Shown here piece after piece: positions 25,501 to 40,500 of a stretch of DNA of 64,000 nt. Source of the stretch: Sapria himalayana (Eukaryota > Streptophyta > Magnoliopsida > Malpighiales > Rafflesiaceae); NCBI GenBank assembly GCA_029783825.1, contig JAREIK010000385.1:4570501-4634500 (forward strand), given 5' to 3'. The translations under genes and the position numbers were made by a program. Numbering within the stretch: position 1 is the stretch's first letter; each line of letters opens with the position of its first letter. The notes beneath the pieces are model-generated. The model was not told the DNA's origin and did not search any database. It saw only the letters and a program-made list of their open reading frames with translations.

Positions 25501-28500
25501 CTTTCCTCCCCACAAATCACACCCACTTTCCTCCCCACAAATCACACCCACTTTCCTCCCCACAAATTGCACCTGCCCCCTACCTCCCCATTAAATCGGC
25601 CATTAGCCGTCATGGGCAACATCGTCAGACATCGGCCACTCGGCGTTGTCGGCATGAATACGGCAGCTGACACATCCGTCCGATACGCCACGTGGCATAT
25701 CATATACGGATTGATCAATGATACGCCATGTGATGTATAGGACATGTATCCATGCCGTATCCGTACTGTATCCACATGTCGGGCACGTGGACACGACTAT
25801 AGGGAGCCGTATCCATGCTTCCTTGCTTTTGTTCTATTAATCCTTTATTGAAATTAAAAGAAATTTATAATCTTTTATTTAAATCGAATTAAACACAATG
25901 TCAAGTCATGATAGAATCATCATGATTTAAAATTTAAATTTATATTCAAATAATAAAATTTAAAAATACAACCCAAGGCCCAAGCCACCCAAAAGGCCAA
26001 ACAAATGAACCGGTTTGTGCTGGCATGAACCAGCACGGCCGCTCCAAGATCGATGTGGCCCAGCAACGCCGCTCCAAGGTCGGCATGGCCCAGCATGGCC
26101 GCTCCAAGACCGACATGGCCCAGCAAGGCCGAGAACTTTGCAGGCCAGTCATATCATGCTAAGACACCTTTCTAGTTCTTGTATCCTGCGCAGCACAACA
26201 TGGTGACATAGATAGGCCACACTGAAATGAGTCGTGACGGCACGACATGGAGCTAAGCCACAATGAAATGAGTCATGCCGGCACGACATGGTTTGTTTGA
26301 CACCCCTACCTAGATATTAATGTATTATCCGATATAACTCATACATTAACTTTATTATCACAAAGAAATCATAAAAAAAATTAACTATATGATTACCATT
26401 GAACTATATATAGTTTATGTAGTCAACATAATTAATCATTTTTAAGTTTCACTTCAACAAATTCACCTTTACACATCTATTCGAATAGCAATATATGTGA
26501 AGTATATATGATTTGAGATCCCTTTTAGTGAACACAAAGATGTACAGTTCATAGGATATTGATATTTGAATTATTCCTCAATTTGCATAAAGATGAGATC
26601 TACCATGGAGTTTTATACTTTTCTTTTAGACAATCTTATTTCATAAAAAAATAAGAGACATGTTATTATATTGAGGTCAATCATAAGGTAGAGTACAGAA
26701 TAATAAGTATGGTTACTTACGAGATACTTTGGATCTGACATTTAATTAAAAATATTTGGTATACACTTTATACTCTTACTACTATTTATTATGATAATCA
26801 AGCAATAAGATATATAACCTCCAACCTAATATTTCATGATCCGACGAAATACATAGAGGTAGAATATTTCATTCTCAGTAACAAAAATCATGATAAGAAC
26901 ATTTTTATAGTTTATATTAAACATCAAATCAACCAGCTAACATCTTCACAAATACATTGAAGATATCTCAACTTACATTTGTTACCTCTAGCTTGGTATT
27001 ATAGATCTTTAAGCACTAATTTGAGAAGATGTTACAATTTGTTAATTTTTTAGTTTATTTTTATTTTATTATTAATGAGAACATCCAACAAGTGGATTAC
27101 CTCAATCTATTAGATCATTGTATAAGATAATAGGTGTATGTTATTATTATTAGAGCATTATTGGATATGTTTTGTTACTTAGCATATTATTTATAAATAT
27201 GAAATATTTTGGAAAACATATTTTCATAGAATTAAAGTTGCATACGACTATCAAATAATGTTTCTATCTCAACTAAAAATTGTAATTGATATCTTATAAA
27301 ATTTAGACTTAATGTGCATACCATATATGTACAATCTTAAGAGAAATATTGAAACAATAATATAGAGAGCCAGAGAGCCAGAGAGGTATGCAATCATACA
27401 AGAATAAGGATTATGTCCTCTAAACCTCTATATGTAAACTAATGTATCAAGCATAATCAAACATCCAACCATTTTTAATCATTTTTTGAATAATTTGTAT
27501 AATTTGTTACCATTCATGAGTTCAATCATGTCGATAAGGATAAAATAATCATGAATACTTCTCTGCTTTGATGTTTGCAGCATAAATTATTTTATATGTG
27601 CATGGGTCTCTTTCATAGTAATGATCATGCTTGAGCAAGTGAAAACCAATTTTCTCAACCATAATCAAAGCTTTCCGCTAAGTCATCTTTTTGTTCACAA
27701 CAAGCTTACTGATTTTATTGAACATGAGCTTACTTCCTACAAATTGTTCAGCATCAATATCAACAGGAGTTTCATCTGGCATCAATTCCTTATGGACTTC
27801 ATGAACATCAATTTTGGTTTGGTGCCTAATGAGGACTTCTTCTAACTCTAATATAACCAATAGCCTCATCAAGAATTTGTGGAGTAACCAAAAGATAAAT
27901 CATGACAATTTTTGCATGTTTTCGACAATTGGCAATACTTACAGATTTAGGATATGGTCATTGTCATGCCATCCACCTTATCAATTTTAAGTGTATTCTA
28001 TTCTAGTCTCCACTAAATAACTGCTCAACGGAGTGAAGCATAATTTCTAATCTAAACAATGCTTTGGATATCCAAATAAGTCGATCATCACAATGTTGTA
28101 AGTAGGTGTGGGTGTTAGGTTGGAGCAAAAAAAAACTAAGTAGCCATTAGTAATGTTATTGGTTTTCGAATCCATTTCTCTCCATAGAAAGTTTAGACAT
28201 GCAAGAGTGATGAAAATAAGGGTAATAAAACTCTCATTAAACAATACATTAGAGAAAGATTAAACATTGCTTATAAATTAGATTAAGTCAAGCAAACATG
28301 TTAGATGCTCTCATCCATAAAATATAAAAACAAAAATAAAAAGTCATGTATATAAAACATAACACTCTCCTCTCAAGTAGATACGTAAATATTCAAAATA
28401 TTAAGCTCAGAGGAAACACATGTGAAATATGATATCTTCAAATCTTTTATGAAAATATGTGTTAGATGATCTACTATATAAACATATGTTCTAACAATAA

Positions 28501-31500
28501 TCTCATCATAAATTTTCTTCGTGAAAAAAAAATAATATATATATGTATTTCTTCCACCCATAAAGCACTTGATTAGAAATTATGTGTTGTTATTTAACTA
28601 GCATAATAAATTGTAAAGAGTAAAATAATAATTGATCTCCTCAATAAAATAGTTGATCAAAATATCATAAAATGATAGTTATTATTGCCCAAAATTTTAC
28701 TTATTCACTAGATCTTAAAATAATCATATCTCTTATTTTTCTATAAAACAAGATTATCTCCAAGAAAAATATAAAAATTTATTATAAGCATTCTACTTAT
28801 GCAAGTTAGTATCCAACTCAAATCTATCCATTTAACAATAAGTATTCTTGATCGCAAAAAAAATTCCACGAGCCAAAAATTTTTTTTTTGCATATCAAAG
28901 AATGCAAAAAGTTATATCTAGGTGAGTATGTCATAAATAATTTAGGAAATAACTAATTATACTAAATATATAAGTTATATGTGCTACGATAATAATCAGA
29001 TAGTTAATATTCATTATAATTCTCGATCTCGCATATAGTAGAGTCGACTATATAAGTCACATCAAATAAAAAATCAATATTTTATTCAATCAGAATATCA
29101 ATTAGATCACAACTTAAAAGATCAACCTCTGTGAGATAGAGATAGCAAATAGGTCGGACATCCTGACCAAACCTAGGGCACAGCCCATGAAAATCAGGCC
29201 TAGCACGGGCTAGCACGGTCAAAACTATGCTTCAAAATTATGCAAGTTGTTTGAGCTTGGAGGGTCGGCCTACATGCTACTAAAAAAATGACATCACAAT
29301 CCAACAAGTCATCTCACCCAGCCAAATTTGGCTCGAGTCCCCCTCGAAGAAGGTTGATGGCTCAGGTCATGCCTCAAGATGGCATGAACCTGGACCCAAG
29401 AACAGAGGGTGAGTTCACGTGCCATTTTTTGAAGAAAAAAAAAGATTGACCACGTGTGGGGTCAGGTCAACGAGGCACATCGGTTGTGCCAGTGTACATG
29501 TTTTAGCACCATTGAGAGTAATTATTGATTACATGTTTCTCATACGCATCACATTTTACACAATATTTGTTACAAAAAAACTGGGAATGCATATTCCTGA
29601 CACAAAACACGGAACACGGCTAACCTCTTCTCCAGAGACATATATGACTGGAGATGATTTACCAGAATCATTTCCATCCGATATCAGTGCAGCAACCTGC
29701 CACAATAAAGACTAATTGAATTTTGATAGATCAGTTGGTGCATGGGAGTTCAAAAAACCATGGCCTAAGAAAGAACATCACCCAATTACTATATACCTGC
29801 AATAACAGTGTGCTCTTTCCAACACCAGGATCACCACTAATCAAAACCAAAGAACCTTCAAATGTTAAAAGATGCACAGAATAAGCTAAGGACGTAAGGA
29901 GCTCATATAATGATAAATTTTGAAAAGGAAAAAAATTTTCTTTATCATGCTTATTCACTTGTTCAAAAATAGGGCCTTCCATGAAAACAAAAATCCTGAG
30001 CAAATCCAACTGACGGGGGTGATCTTGTGATGCCATTTTGCCCAGCCCGCTCTCAAAACCCAGATAAAATATGACATTATATATGAAATAAAAGATAAAA
30101 AATAAGTAAAAAAATAAATAAAATAATATTGACTGCCACATTAAAAACTTCTAAATAGATTTTATTGTAATTTTACAGCTTTATAATCTTTTTTTTTCTT
30201 TTTATTTTGTATTGTATTATTGATGGGAGCACTCCACTTGTGGGTTGCCTCAATGATACTTATTCATTATATAAGAGCCTGGTTAGTTCATTTTCATTAT
30301 TGAGTGTGATCATATTTTTTATTTTACTATGTAGCCTAAAAGTTAGCATTGTATCATAGCCAATACCCTAGAAAAAATTAATCTTATGACATGTTAAGGT
30401 TACAAACCTAAGAAAGAAGAGATACGCGTGCATTGTACCAACATAGTGCACGTGCAAGTGTATTGTATCAGCATAGTGCAAATTTTTTGCACATCTACAA
30501 TGCAATCATGGTAAAGGAAAAAGAGATGAACATTATTGTGCACCATCTATAAATCTGTTGCATACTCATTATGTGCGATGAGCATCAAAATTGTTAAAAA
30601 TTAAAATACAAAAAAAATAAATAATACAAAATATCAAATATCATACAATTAATTTCCTTATAAAATGAACAAAACCAATTAGGAAGGCTCGTAATTTGAA
30701 TGTTCTCAACATAAGTATCAAAAATAAATAATAAACAAATAAAAACTACAACACTCGTTTCAAAGCTTGTGCATGCAAATCCACAACATCCACCTTAGAA
30801 AAAAAAAATAAGTCAAGACTACTTCAGGACTTTCATAAGAATATTCATTGGCTGCTATAATGACTGAATGTATAATATAATAATAGTTTCATCCTGAATC
30901 TTCTCTTTTAGAAAAAAATTGCCTACCTTAATGTATTTCATCCGCTCATAAAATATAGAATTAAAAATTATATATCTCACTAACTAACTGTCAATGTCAT
31001 AATAAAAAATAATAAAAGAAAAAAATAAATATCTCACATGTAACTGTCATCATCACTTTGAATGTTACTTATGCATAGAATCTCAAAACAACTACATACC
31101 TCTTATTTTTCCAAGACATAAAATTGCATCTAAAAAAAATACAAAATCTTATTATAAATTTTCACTTGATATATATTAGAGCCTAACTAAAATCTAATTA
31201 CCTGACTAACAATAAGTATTCATGATTCTTAAAAAAGATAACAAGTTATAAAGACTTCTTCACATATATTAGTATGCGAAGAGTTGTGTCAAGTTAAAGT
31301 CAATAAGAAGAATTTAAGAAATAATTAATTATATTGATTATATATAATATATTTAGTCTAATCATAGTCAAATAGTTAATCTTTCTTATGATCCTCTTAT
31401 AAATATTAGAGTCAAATGATATCATTACATCAGAAATGAAATCAATAACTAAATCAATAAAAATATCTATTATAGCACAATCTAAAAAAACTAACACATG

Positions 31501-34500
31501 CAATAGTATCAAGTGAACATCTCAACTATGACAAGATGCTCTGGTAGAATAAGTCATATTTATGACTCAAATAGTTAATCTTTGAGTCAAATGATTCTCA
31601 ATTTATTTCTCATAATCAAGATACCATCCATTTAGATAATTAACAAAATCATTCTATCTTTAAAATTCTTCAAAAAAATAAAAAAAAAATCAATAATACA
31701 TGTATAACCCAAAGAAAGTGACCATGTCAGGTCGTGCATCACCTTCCACAATTTGCAAATTACATATGACTACTCCGTATACACTTACTCAATTCATTTA
31801 TAACTCAATTTATCTCTTTAACTCAAAATCAATAACACATGTATAACTCAATTCATCTTATAAGCTCAAAATCTTGGTGGCTACTCCATGTACACTTATT
31901 CATCAAGATCATCATAAAAAAATATATTATTCACATCTAATTAAGATATTATCCAATTATGAGATATTGTAAGAAAAATAATACATATTAAAGTCATCTT
32001 AGTTGCTAGAAAGTAAATATCTTGATAGTTCACACCAAATATCTGAAAATATCTCCTTATTACAAATCTCATCATAAGGTGATATACTTTCCCATTTAGA
32101 CATATATTCACAGTGAACACCAACCTATCACTAATAACAAACTTTTCCAAAGATCATAATACTAGTTCTCAAGTCAAAGTATAGTAAAGAATATGCATTT
32201 CTTTTATCATGGCTTAACATAATCTGATACGATCCACATCAAATATTCATTGAGCCTGAGTACTCATCATTTTGGTATCAAAGTAGGGTTGTCCATGTGA
32301 AATAGGGCTAGCCAATGCACCCAAAAAATGACCCCAGAACCAATGTGCCAAAAAAGGTGGACTCGAAGTTAATATTAACCAAAGTGCAGGCCACCCCTAG
32401 TGTAGGTCGCCCACAGACATCAAGATTTTCAAGGGTGGCAAAATGATACGACCAACATCGATATTCATAAGAATGTAGATGAGTACTTAAGTCTGAGAGC
32501 AAACCATCATTCTCAAGGTAGCTATTGAGAGAAATTAGGACATTGGGCCTAAGTACTCATCATTATAGAGCTAACTTTTGGGTTTCCCAACATGTGACCA
32601 TATACCAAAATGATGTGTATTTAAGCTCAAGGCCCTAATTCCTCCCAAAAGCTAGCTTGAGAGTGGAGGTTTGCACCCAAACTTAGGTACCTATATACAC
32701 CCTTATGAATATTTGATGTGGATCATATCACAATCATGGATGCGATATTAGCTTAAAAAATGACTTAGATATTCTAATATCATCAAGAAAAATAATAAAA
32801 AAATAAACAAGACAAGAATACGATAAAATATGTGAAATCAAGTATTGAGTACAACTCATATATCCCTTCCAAAGAGTGATTGGAAGGTCAAGGTGAGAGA
32901 AACTAGTTATAGGACCATCCGACTCCTCAATAGGCTCATCTCTAATCTAATAAGATTGAGTATCTCTCTCTCTCTCTCCTAGTATATACTTTAGATCTGA
33001 GATGGACAAATCTCCTAATAGGTAACTCAATATGAGTTTGTACTAGTGTAGACTCAAGTAGTATCATGTTATCTTGGTCTGAATGAGATCCCTCTACTCA
33101 GAAACTCTCACTCTCTATAGACTTAATATGATCTACATTTGTTGGCAAATATACTCACTCAATAGGAGTAACATCATAATGAATATCAACATAATCAGGT
33201 GTAACTAATAAATAATTCGCTCTAGTAACTAGCAGTCCAGTCTAGGCATGCTATAGGCAAAAAAGGAAGGGTAATAAATCTAAATGCAATATTTGGATTT
33301 ACACTCTTCCTAGGTTCATTAAAGAATGAATCATGCTCAAAAAATAAAATATTCACACTCACTAAAATCCTATTAGTCTCCAATGAGAAATAATTATACT
33401 CTCTTTATGTACTAAAGTATTCAAAGAAATATATATCTTAAAATCCTAGATATTAGTTTATCGTATCCTATAGAGTGATAAAGGACCAAACAAATGATTT
33501 AAAAACTTTAGGAGGCAAACAAAATTTTCTCTCACCAAGATATAGGATCTAAATAGATATGTGTAGAGAAATAAAAAAATATGATATCTGATTGATAAGA
33601 TAGATTATAATTGAAATTCTCTATCCAAAAAAAATTTGAAATACTTTTTTCTAAGTAGGGGTATCCAAATCATCTCAATCTAATATTTATTCTTCTTTCA
33701 ACCACCTCATTATGTTAAGATATGTCAGTAAAGTAATTTTAATATATAATTTTATGATTTATACAATAAATATTAAATCAGCTGATATATATTCTCATGC
33801 ATTGTCACTTCTTAATTTTTTAATATTTTAATCAAATAAAATTTTAATTATTTTATGAAAAAATAAAAATAGAAAAAATATATAATATATCATGAAAGAG
33901 AAATATCAATGTATATCTTGAGCAGTCATGCATGAAAGTGATGTCAACTAAATTCCTACATGGTTGTATCTGTAACTTTACTGGGTCCTCATACATCTAA
34001 TTATATCAGATCAAATGAATTCTTACTCAAATCATATTGACATGTACGATATGAAGCTCTAAAAAGTGATGTCATAACTAAATTCTTATATTTTACCCTT
34101 AAGACAAGGGTAAAATATTCTCATTTTACCATTGACTAATGATCAAACTAAAAATATAAAAGTAATGAGTCAAATATACTTAAATATCTAAAATGAGACA
34201 TTATTATTGAAAAGAAAACATATAATCCAACATGTTCAATATCAAATTAAGTTTTCCTCAAAGTTTCCTAATTTTATGAACAAATATTGATACAAGAAAA
34301 AAAAATACAAAATTAAGTTATTTGACAATACAACTCATATATAATAAACTAATAGGATAATCAAAAATAAGTAATATATAAAAAAATAAAAACGAACCAA
34401 GTTGGATACTATCATATCTAATGGCTTTCTAATATTTATTATTGATAATAATAATATTTTCAAAATATAAAAAAAATATAAAGAATATAATATAATTACC

Positions 34501-37500
34501 GGTGATAAAATAGTTTGTTTCTGTATCAATGATATGGGAGTATCAAATGGTAGTACGTGTAAAACAACTACTGATCCTTGAAAAATGAAAAAATTTAGTG
34601 TTATCTTTGAGATGAGTTTTGTATATTCATTTTTAGTAAATATAAAGATGGATAAACTCTGAGAATTTCACAATGGTTCCAGTAGTCAACATGTCCCTCT
34701 CATAATTGTGTAATGCTCATAATATCCTCTTCATAAATAATATCCAACAAGTATTTCAATTGTGACCGTTCCTCCTACAATGAGTACACTAAATTAATAC
34801 TCTCATCCAACTATTTTTGTCGTGATAATTCATATCATGCCACAAAAATACAAAAAACAACTACACACAGCTCCTATTCTTTTATTCTATTATAATCATA
34901 TTTAGGGTTTTTGCCCAAATATCATCGTGCTCCACTATGTATTGTCAAATTATTTATGTGAATGAAATTTTAATTACTTGAGATGACATAATGAGGATCA
35001 TCCAATAAGAATACTTTCATGCCTAGTTTTAGACAAATAACTTTAGGAAACTCAAATACTTTCTTAGTATTAAAAATAACTTATTTTACGAGAAGTATCA
35101 TCTTATCACAGAAAAAGACATGCATTTGATAATCTTCCAAATATTAATCTTTTGTGTTGCGCTCTAGAAAATATTCATATTGATTCATATAATAACTTCA
35201 CTTCCAATACATCCTCTCTAATTGACCTTATTACTTATATAAAATTATACAAATGATTAACTATTTAATTATAATCACATTATATATAATATACACAATT
35301 AATATAGTTAGTCATACCTTAAATTCTCCTCGGTAGATTCACCCTAATGCAACTCTTCACATACAGATATATGTGAAAAAGTCAGTAAGACTTGTAATCA
35401 CTTTCAAAGATTATAGGTACTTGTAAGTTGCAGTTGGTCGAATATTCAGATTTAAGTTGAACACTGACATACACCAAAAAAAGATATGCGATAGGGTTTT
35501 GTACGTTTCTATGAGACAACCTTGTCTTCTCAATAAGTAAAAGGCAGACATTTATAGATTCAGTACCAATATAGAGTTCAAATTGATGATGATAGTTACT
35601 TATGAAAAACTTTGGATATATCACCTACTCAAGGAGCTTAGATAATCACTTTTCTCTCATAACTATTTACTATAACAGTTAGGCTGTGAGATATATGACT
35701 TCAAATTTGATATTGCATAAATGAACGAAACACATAAAAATAAATTATTTTTTCCTCATTAAGTAGATCAAGAATAACACCTTTACAATAACATATATTC
35801 AAACGACAGAACAGTTAGCAAACATTTTCACAAAAACCATGAAAAGGTCGTAGCTTACCTTTCTTTTCTCCAAATATGATATTCTAGACTTGTAAATACA
35901 AACTTGACTGAGAATATTATAGTTTTAGTTTTTGGTTCAATTTTAGTTTATAATGCAATATTGATGGGAACACTCAAATTATGGATTAACATAGTATTTG
36001 TTCATTATATAGGATATTGGATATTTGATTTCATTATTATGTGTAATTTGTAATTACATTTTAATTTTTATTGTGTCCTAAATTTTAACAAAAACAAAGC
36101 CAACCATAATCATAGTTCTAAACTTTAATAAAAATCATAATTAAATCACAAAATACCACATAAAATAAATACACATATCTAAAAAATTTTTGATGAGTCA
36201 ATACATTTACCTAAAAAATAATACCAAGTATATCATAAATTTTCTTTTTTTTTTGGAAGAACTAAGATGATATGTTAATTTTGATGATTGTATGCATAAA
36301 TAATATCCTTATTATGTAGACGATGAATTAAAAATCAATCAACTCAAAAAATATTATCAATCATAATTCCAGATAAAAAATCTTGGAATACTCGTATACT
36401 TTTTGTAATAGAGATAATCTACACATGATGTTATCACATAAAAAATGTGAAGTTAGTTCTCTTAGAGAATTTGGTATTGAGTTGTACTCCAATGAAAATT
36501 CCTATTGAGTAAACTATTAGTTTCTTATCTGATACAACTTATTTAAATAACTCTATTATATATAATAAAATCATATGTGAAAGATTAATTATCTAGCTAC
36601 CACATAATTATGAAAGGCGCGCCTAAAGCTCAAGTGCCAAAACAACCGATGAAAATGCCTTGTTTCAGGTGAGACGTAGTGGTGTGAGGCACCGAAATTG
36701 ATCTACATTGCAGCACCAAAATTCTTCAGGGAAAAGCGGCACTACAATGTCAAGAGAGGAAGAGCACAGACCTCAGTTGTCGGAAGAGAAAGTGCACTGG
36801 CATCAGCTATCAGGAAAGGAAGAAGAGCACATGTGTCGGCTATCGAAAGAGGAAGAGCACAAACATCAGCTTTCGGAAGAGGAAGAGCATAAGCATCGGC
36901 TGTCAGGAGAGGTAGAGTGCCGAAATTGGGTTGGTTTTTTATTTTTCTAAGTTGGTTTTTATTTTTTAGGTTGGTTTTTATTTTTGGTGAAACATAACCC
37001 AAAACGATATAGTTTTGGATTGATTTTTATTTTTTTAAAAAATAAAACACCCCAAAATGATGACGTTTTAGGGTTCTGATTATTTTTTTTAAATCAAAAC
37101 ACCCCAAAACAACATTTTGAAGTTCTGATTATTTTTTTTTAAATCAGAACACCCCAAAACGACGACGTTTTGGGGTGTTTGATTTTCTTTTTTAAAAAAA
37201 AGACACCTCCAAAACAGTGTCATTTTGCATGTCTCAAATTTAGCCCTATAAAAACCATTATCTTTCTCAGATTACACTCTAAAACCCTGAAAAAAAATCC
37301 TTTAAAAATACCTTCAAAGCTGGATTGAAGAGAAAAAAAAAGAACAAGACACAAAAAGTATTTTTTTATTGTTTTTTATATTTTTGTAATGAAAATTTTT
37401 TTTTAAAAGGTTGAAAAATATTTTCAAAAAATTCTCTAAAATAAATAAAAAATTCCAAAAAAAATTTGAAAAAAATATGAAAATTTTAAAAACCTAATGT

Positions 37501-40500
37501 GAAAAATCGTAAAAAATATAAAAATTATATAATTTTTTTGTTTTTCCTATTTTTATTTTGAAAATAAATTTTTAAAAAACAGAAAAAATATTTTCAAAAA
37601 ATTCTTTAAAAGAGAGAACAAATTTTCCAAAAACATTGAAAAAAATATGAAAATTTCAGAAATTTAAAATAAAAAATAAGAAAAAATCTAAAAATTATAA
37701 AAAATTATGAAACAGTTAAAAAAATTAAAATAATTTTAATTATTTGGCAATCATTGAGTATGTTTATAATTTGTAGATTTATAAATAAAATATATTATGT
37801 ATATTTTTTTATATTTTCTAACTATAATTGTTATTTTATTATTAATTTGTTGTAAAGCCAAAGATACACATAAATGAATAAAAAGATTGAAATTAAAGTA
37901 GAGGCCACAAGTAAAAAAAAAGATTCAGGATGAAAATATGCTCATTTATTGAATGAAAAAAATATAAGTACACACATTTATATTTTTTGTAATAAAATAA
38001 CTAAAAGAGAAATTTATAAATAAAAGCAATACCTTTTTGAAGGATTTAAAAATTCTAAAAAGTGTACAAGATATCCCGAACATGTTAGGAAAGAAAAAGA
38101 AGATTATATGCTAGCCAAAAAAACCTAAAAAATCAAATAAGTTTTGAGAGTCATAATGTAAATGAGAATATGTTTGGATTCTAAAATAAAGATGATGAGA
38201 ACCCAGAGGTTACTAACAAAATGAGAAGAAATGATGTTTCTAGTGGTGATAGCACTGGAAGATGAAATTGTGGCAATGATACTGATAGTCTAAGAAGCAC
38301 GGACACGGATACGAACACGGAGATACGATGCAGCAAGATACGAGAACACGGCAAATTATAAAAAAATTAGAATGCGGATACGACTAAGATACAGCATGAT
38401 AAAAAAATAAAAATAAAAATTATTTTCTTTATAAATATTAGGTATTTTATAAAATAAAATAAAATAAAATAAAAATCTTTTATTTTATTTTATAAGATAA
38501 TATTTATGATTATCTTATTTTATAAAATAATATCTTATAATTATCTTATATTATAAAAAAAATATTTTTTATTTTATGAAATAAAAATATTTTATTTTAA
38601 TTTATCAAAATCATGCCCCGCCCAACTACAGAATCGCGCCCCGCCCAGATCATAGAATCATGCCCCCCATCGCCGCCCCATAGAATCACACCCACCCCCA
38701 CCACCCCACAGAATTGGCCATTCGGCATCGTGAACGACATTGGCCACTCGGCATCATCAGATGTCGGCCACTCGGCATCATCAGATGTCGGCCACTCGGC
38801 ATCATCAGATGTCGGCCACTCGGCATCATCAGATGTCGGCCACTCGGCATCATCAGATGTCGGCCACTCGGCATCATCAGATGTCGGCCACTCGGCATCA
38901 TCAGATGTCGGCCACTCGGCATCATCAGATGTCGGCCACTCGGCATCATCAGATGTCGGCCACTCGGCATCATCAGATGTCGGCCACTCGGTGTTGTCAG
39001 CAATGATACGGCATCCGATGCATCTGTCCGATATGCCACGTAACATATCGGACACGATTTGGTCAGCAATACGCCACGTGGCATATCGGACACGTATTCG
39101 TGCCGTGTCCGTACTGTATCTAAGTGTCCATGTGTCCACGTGTTTGACACGTGGGCATAACTATAGAGAGTCGTATCCATGCTTCCTTGCTAATAGTGAT
39201 AGTTGCATAAAGAGAATAAGACAAAAATATCATATAAATCAATTCTTCACTACTAATCCAGAAATGATTGTTCAAAATAGAAAAGAATACTCAAATTACT
39301 ATAAATAATGCATGCAAGAAAGAGACAAGTGAGAGAGCTAATATATTATTTTGTAGATGGATGTATGATGTCGTGATTCTATTTAATACAATGAACTATG
39401 CTAATTTTCAACCAATGCTTAGGAAAATTGGACAATATGGTATTGACTACAAAAAATCAAGTTTTTATGATGTAAAAGTTAATAACCTCAAGAAAAAATT
39501 GACTCTTACAAATGATTCAATGAAGAACTATTTCATAGAATGAAAAAAAGATAAATATTCAATTATGTCAGATTGATGGACTGATAAAAAAAAGGTCATT
39601 AATAAATTTCTTTGTGAATTCTTCAAGAAAAATCATATTTATAAAATTTATTGATACTTCTTTTATTGTCAAAATGAGAAAAAAATTATTTGAATTACTT
39701 AACAGTTGGATAGAAAAAGTTGGTGAAGCCAATGTTATTCGAGTGATAACAAATAATGCTTCAAATTATGTGACGGCAGGTATTTATAATTTAATTTGAA
39801 ATTTTTATTTATTTATGTACGTTAGTAATTACATCTATTATCTAATTATTGAGTGTTTAAATTATGTAGGGAGGTTATTGAAAAAAAAAGACCATATTTA
39901 TATTAGTCATCATGTGTTGCACATTATCTTGACTTGATACTAAAAAATATTGGAAAACTACCACATAACAAGAAGACAATAGAGATGATCATATCCATAA
40001 ACAACTACATCTATAGTAGAATAGGTTTGTTCAACATGATGAGACAATTTACTAAGTAAAAAGAGTTATTAAGACCTACTAAAACTTAGTTTACAATGAC
40101 CTTTATCAACTTGTCCCGTATCAATGAATAAAGAAACAACTTGATAAATGTGTTTACTAGTTCAGAATTCAGATAGGTTAAAAAATAAATGAGCAAATGA
40201 GTAAGAAAAAATATAGCCAATATAATTTTCAAGTCTTATGTTTGGAACACTATAGTATTTTGTTTGAAGGTGTCGAACCCTCTTGTACGTATGCTTCATT
40301 GTTGATGGTGAAAAGATGCCTCCTATAAGCTATATTTATGCATCCATGAAAAAGGTGGAGAAAATTATTGCCACAAGCTTTAATAGAAATAAAGAGAAGT
40401 ATAAGAAATTATTAAAATCATTGATAGGAGGTGAAAGATTCAGCTTCAATGGCCTCTACATTCAGCTGGATATTTATGAACCCATAGTTCTATTATGATA

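Larger units (their letters stand above)
16785..29624 (-). other. RadA intron 4, about 12.8 kb
   Basis: It is bounded by the exon 4 donor at 29624 and an acceptor ending TGGCAG before 16784. It is filled with a degenerate hAT (17643-21235), an inverted hAT fragment and further transposase remnant (22862-24800), a CTAAGAAGCACGG element (25060-25825) and copia remnants (26330-29133). Confidence 0.85.

Noticed and set aside
29731..30141. A single 136-codon protein carrying Walker A
   Set aside because: Only 29797-29855 is coding; the rest is intron read-through, shown by the splice sites and by the frame joining exon 2 and exon 4.
36698..37002. Open frames rich in Glu, His and Arg on both strands
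   Set aside because: They follow the ~30-bp imperfect repeat in the hAT 5' region and precede the recognisable transposase.
38742..38990. CRISPR-like appearance of regularly repeated 24-bp units
   Set aside because: The units are directly adjacent with no unique spacers, and the genome is a plant's.
38597..39308. Long open frames on both strands (180 and 231 codons) across the 24-bp array
   Set aside because: They exist because the repeat unit is divisible by three and lacks stops. The DNA is a non-autonomous transposon with defined ends.
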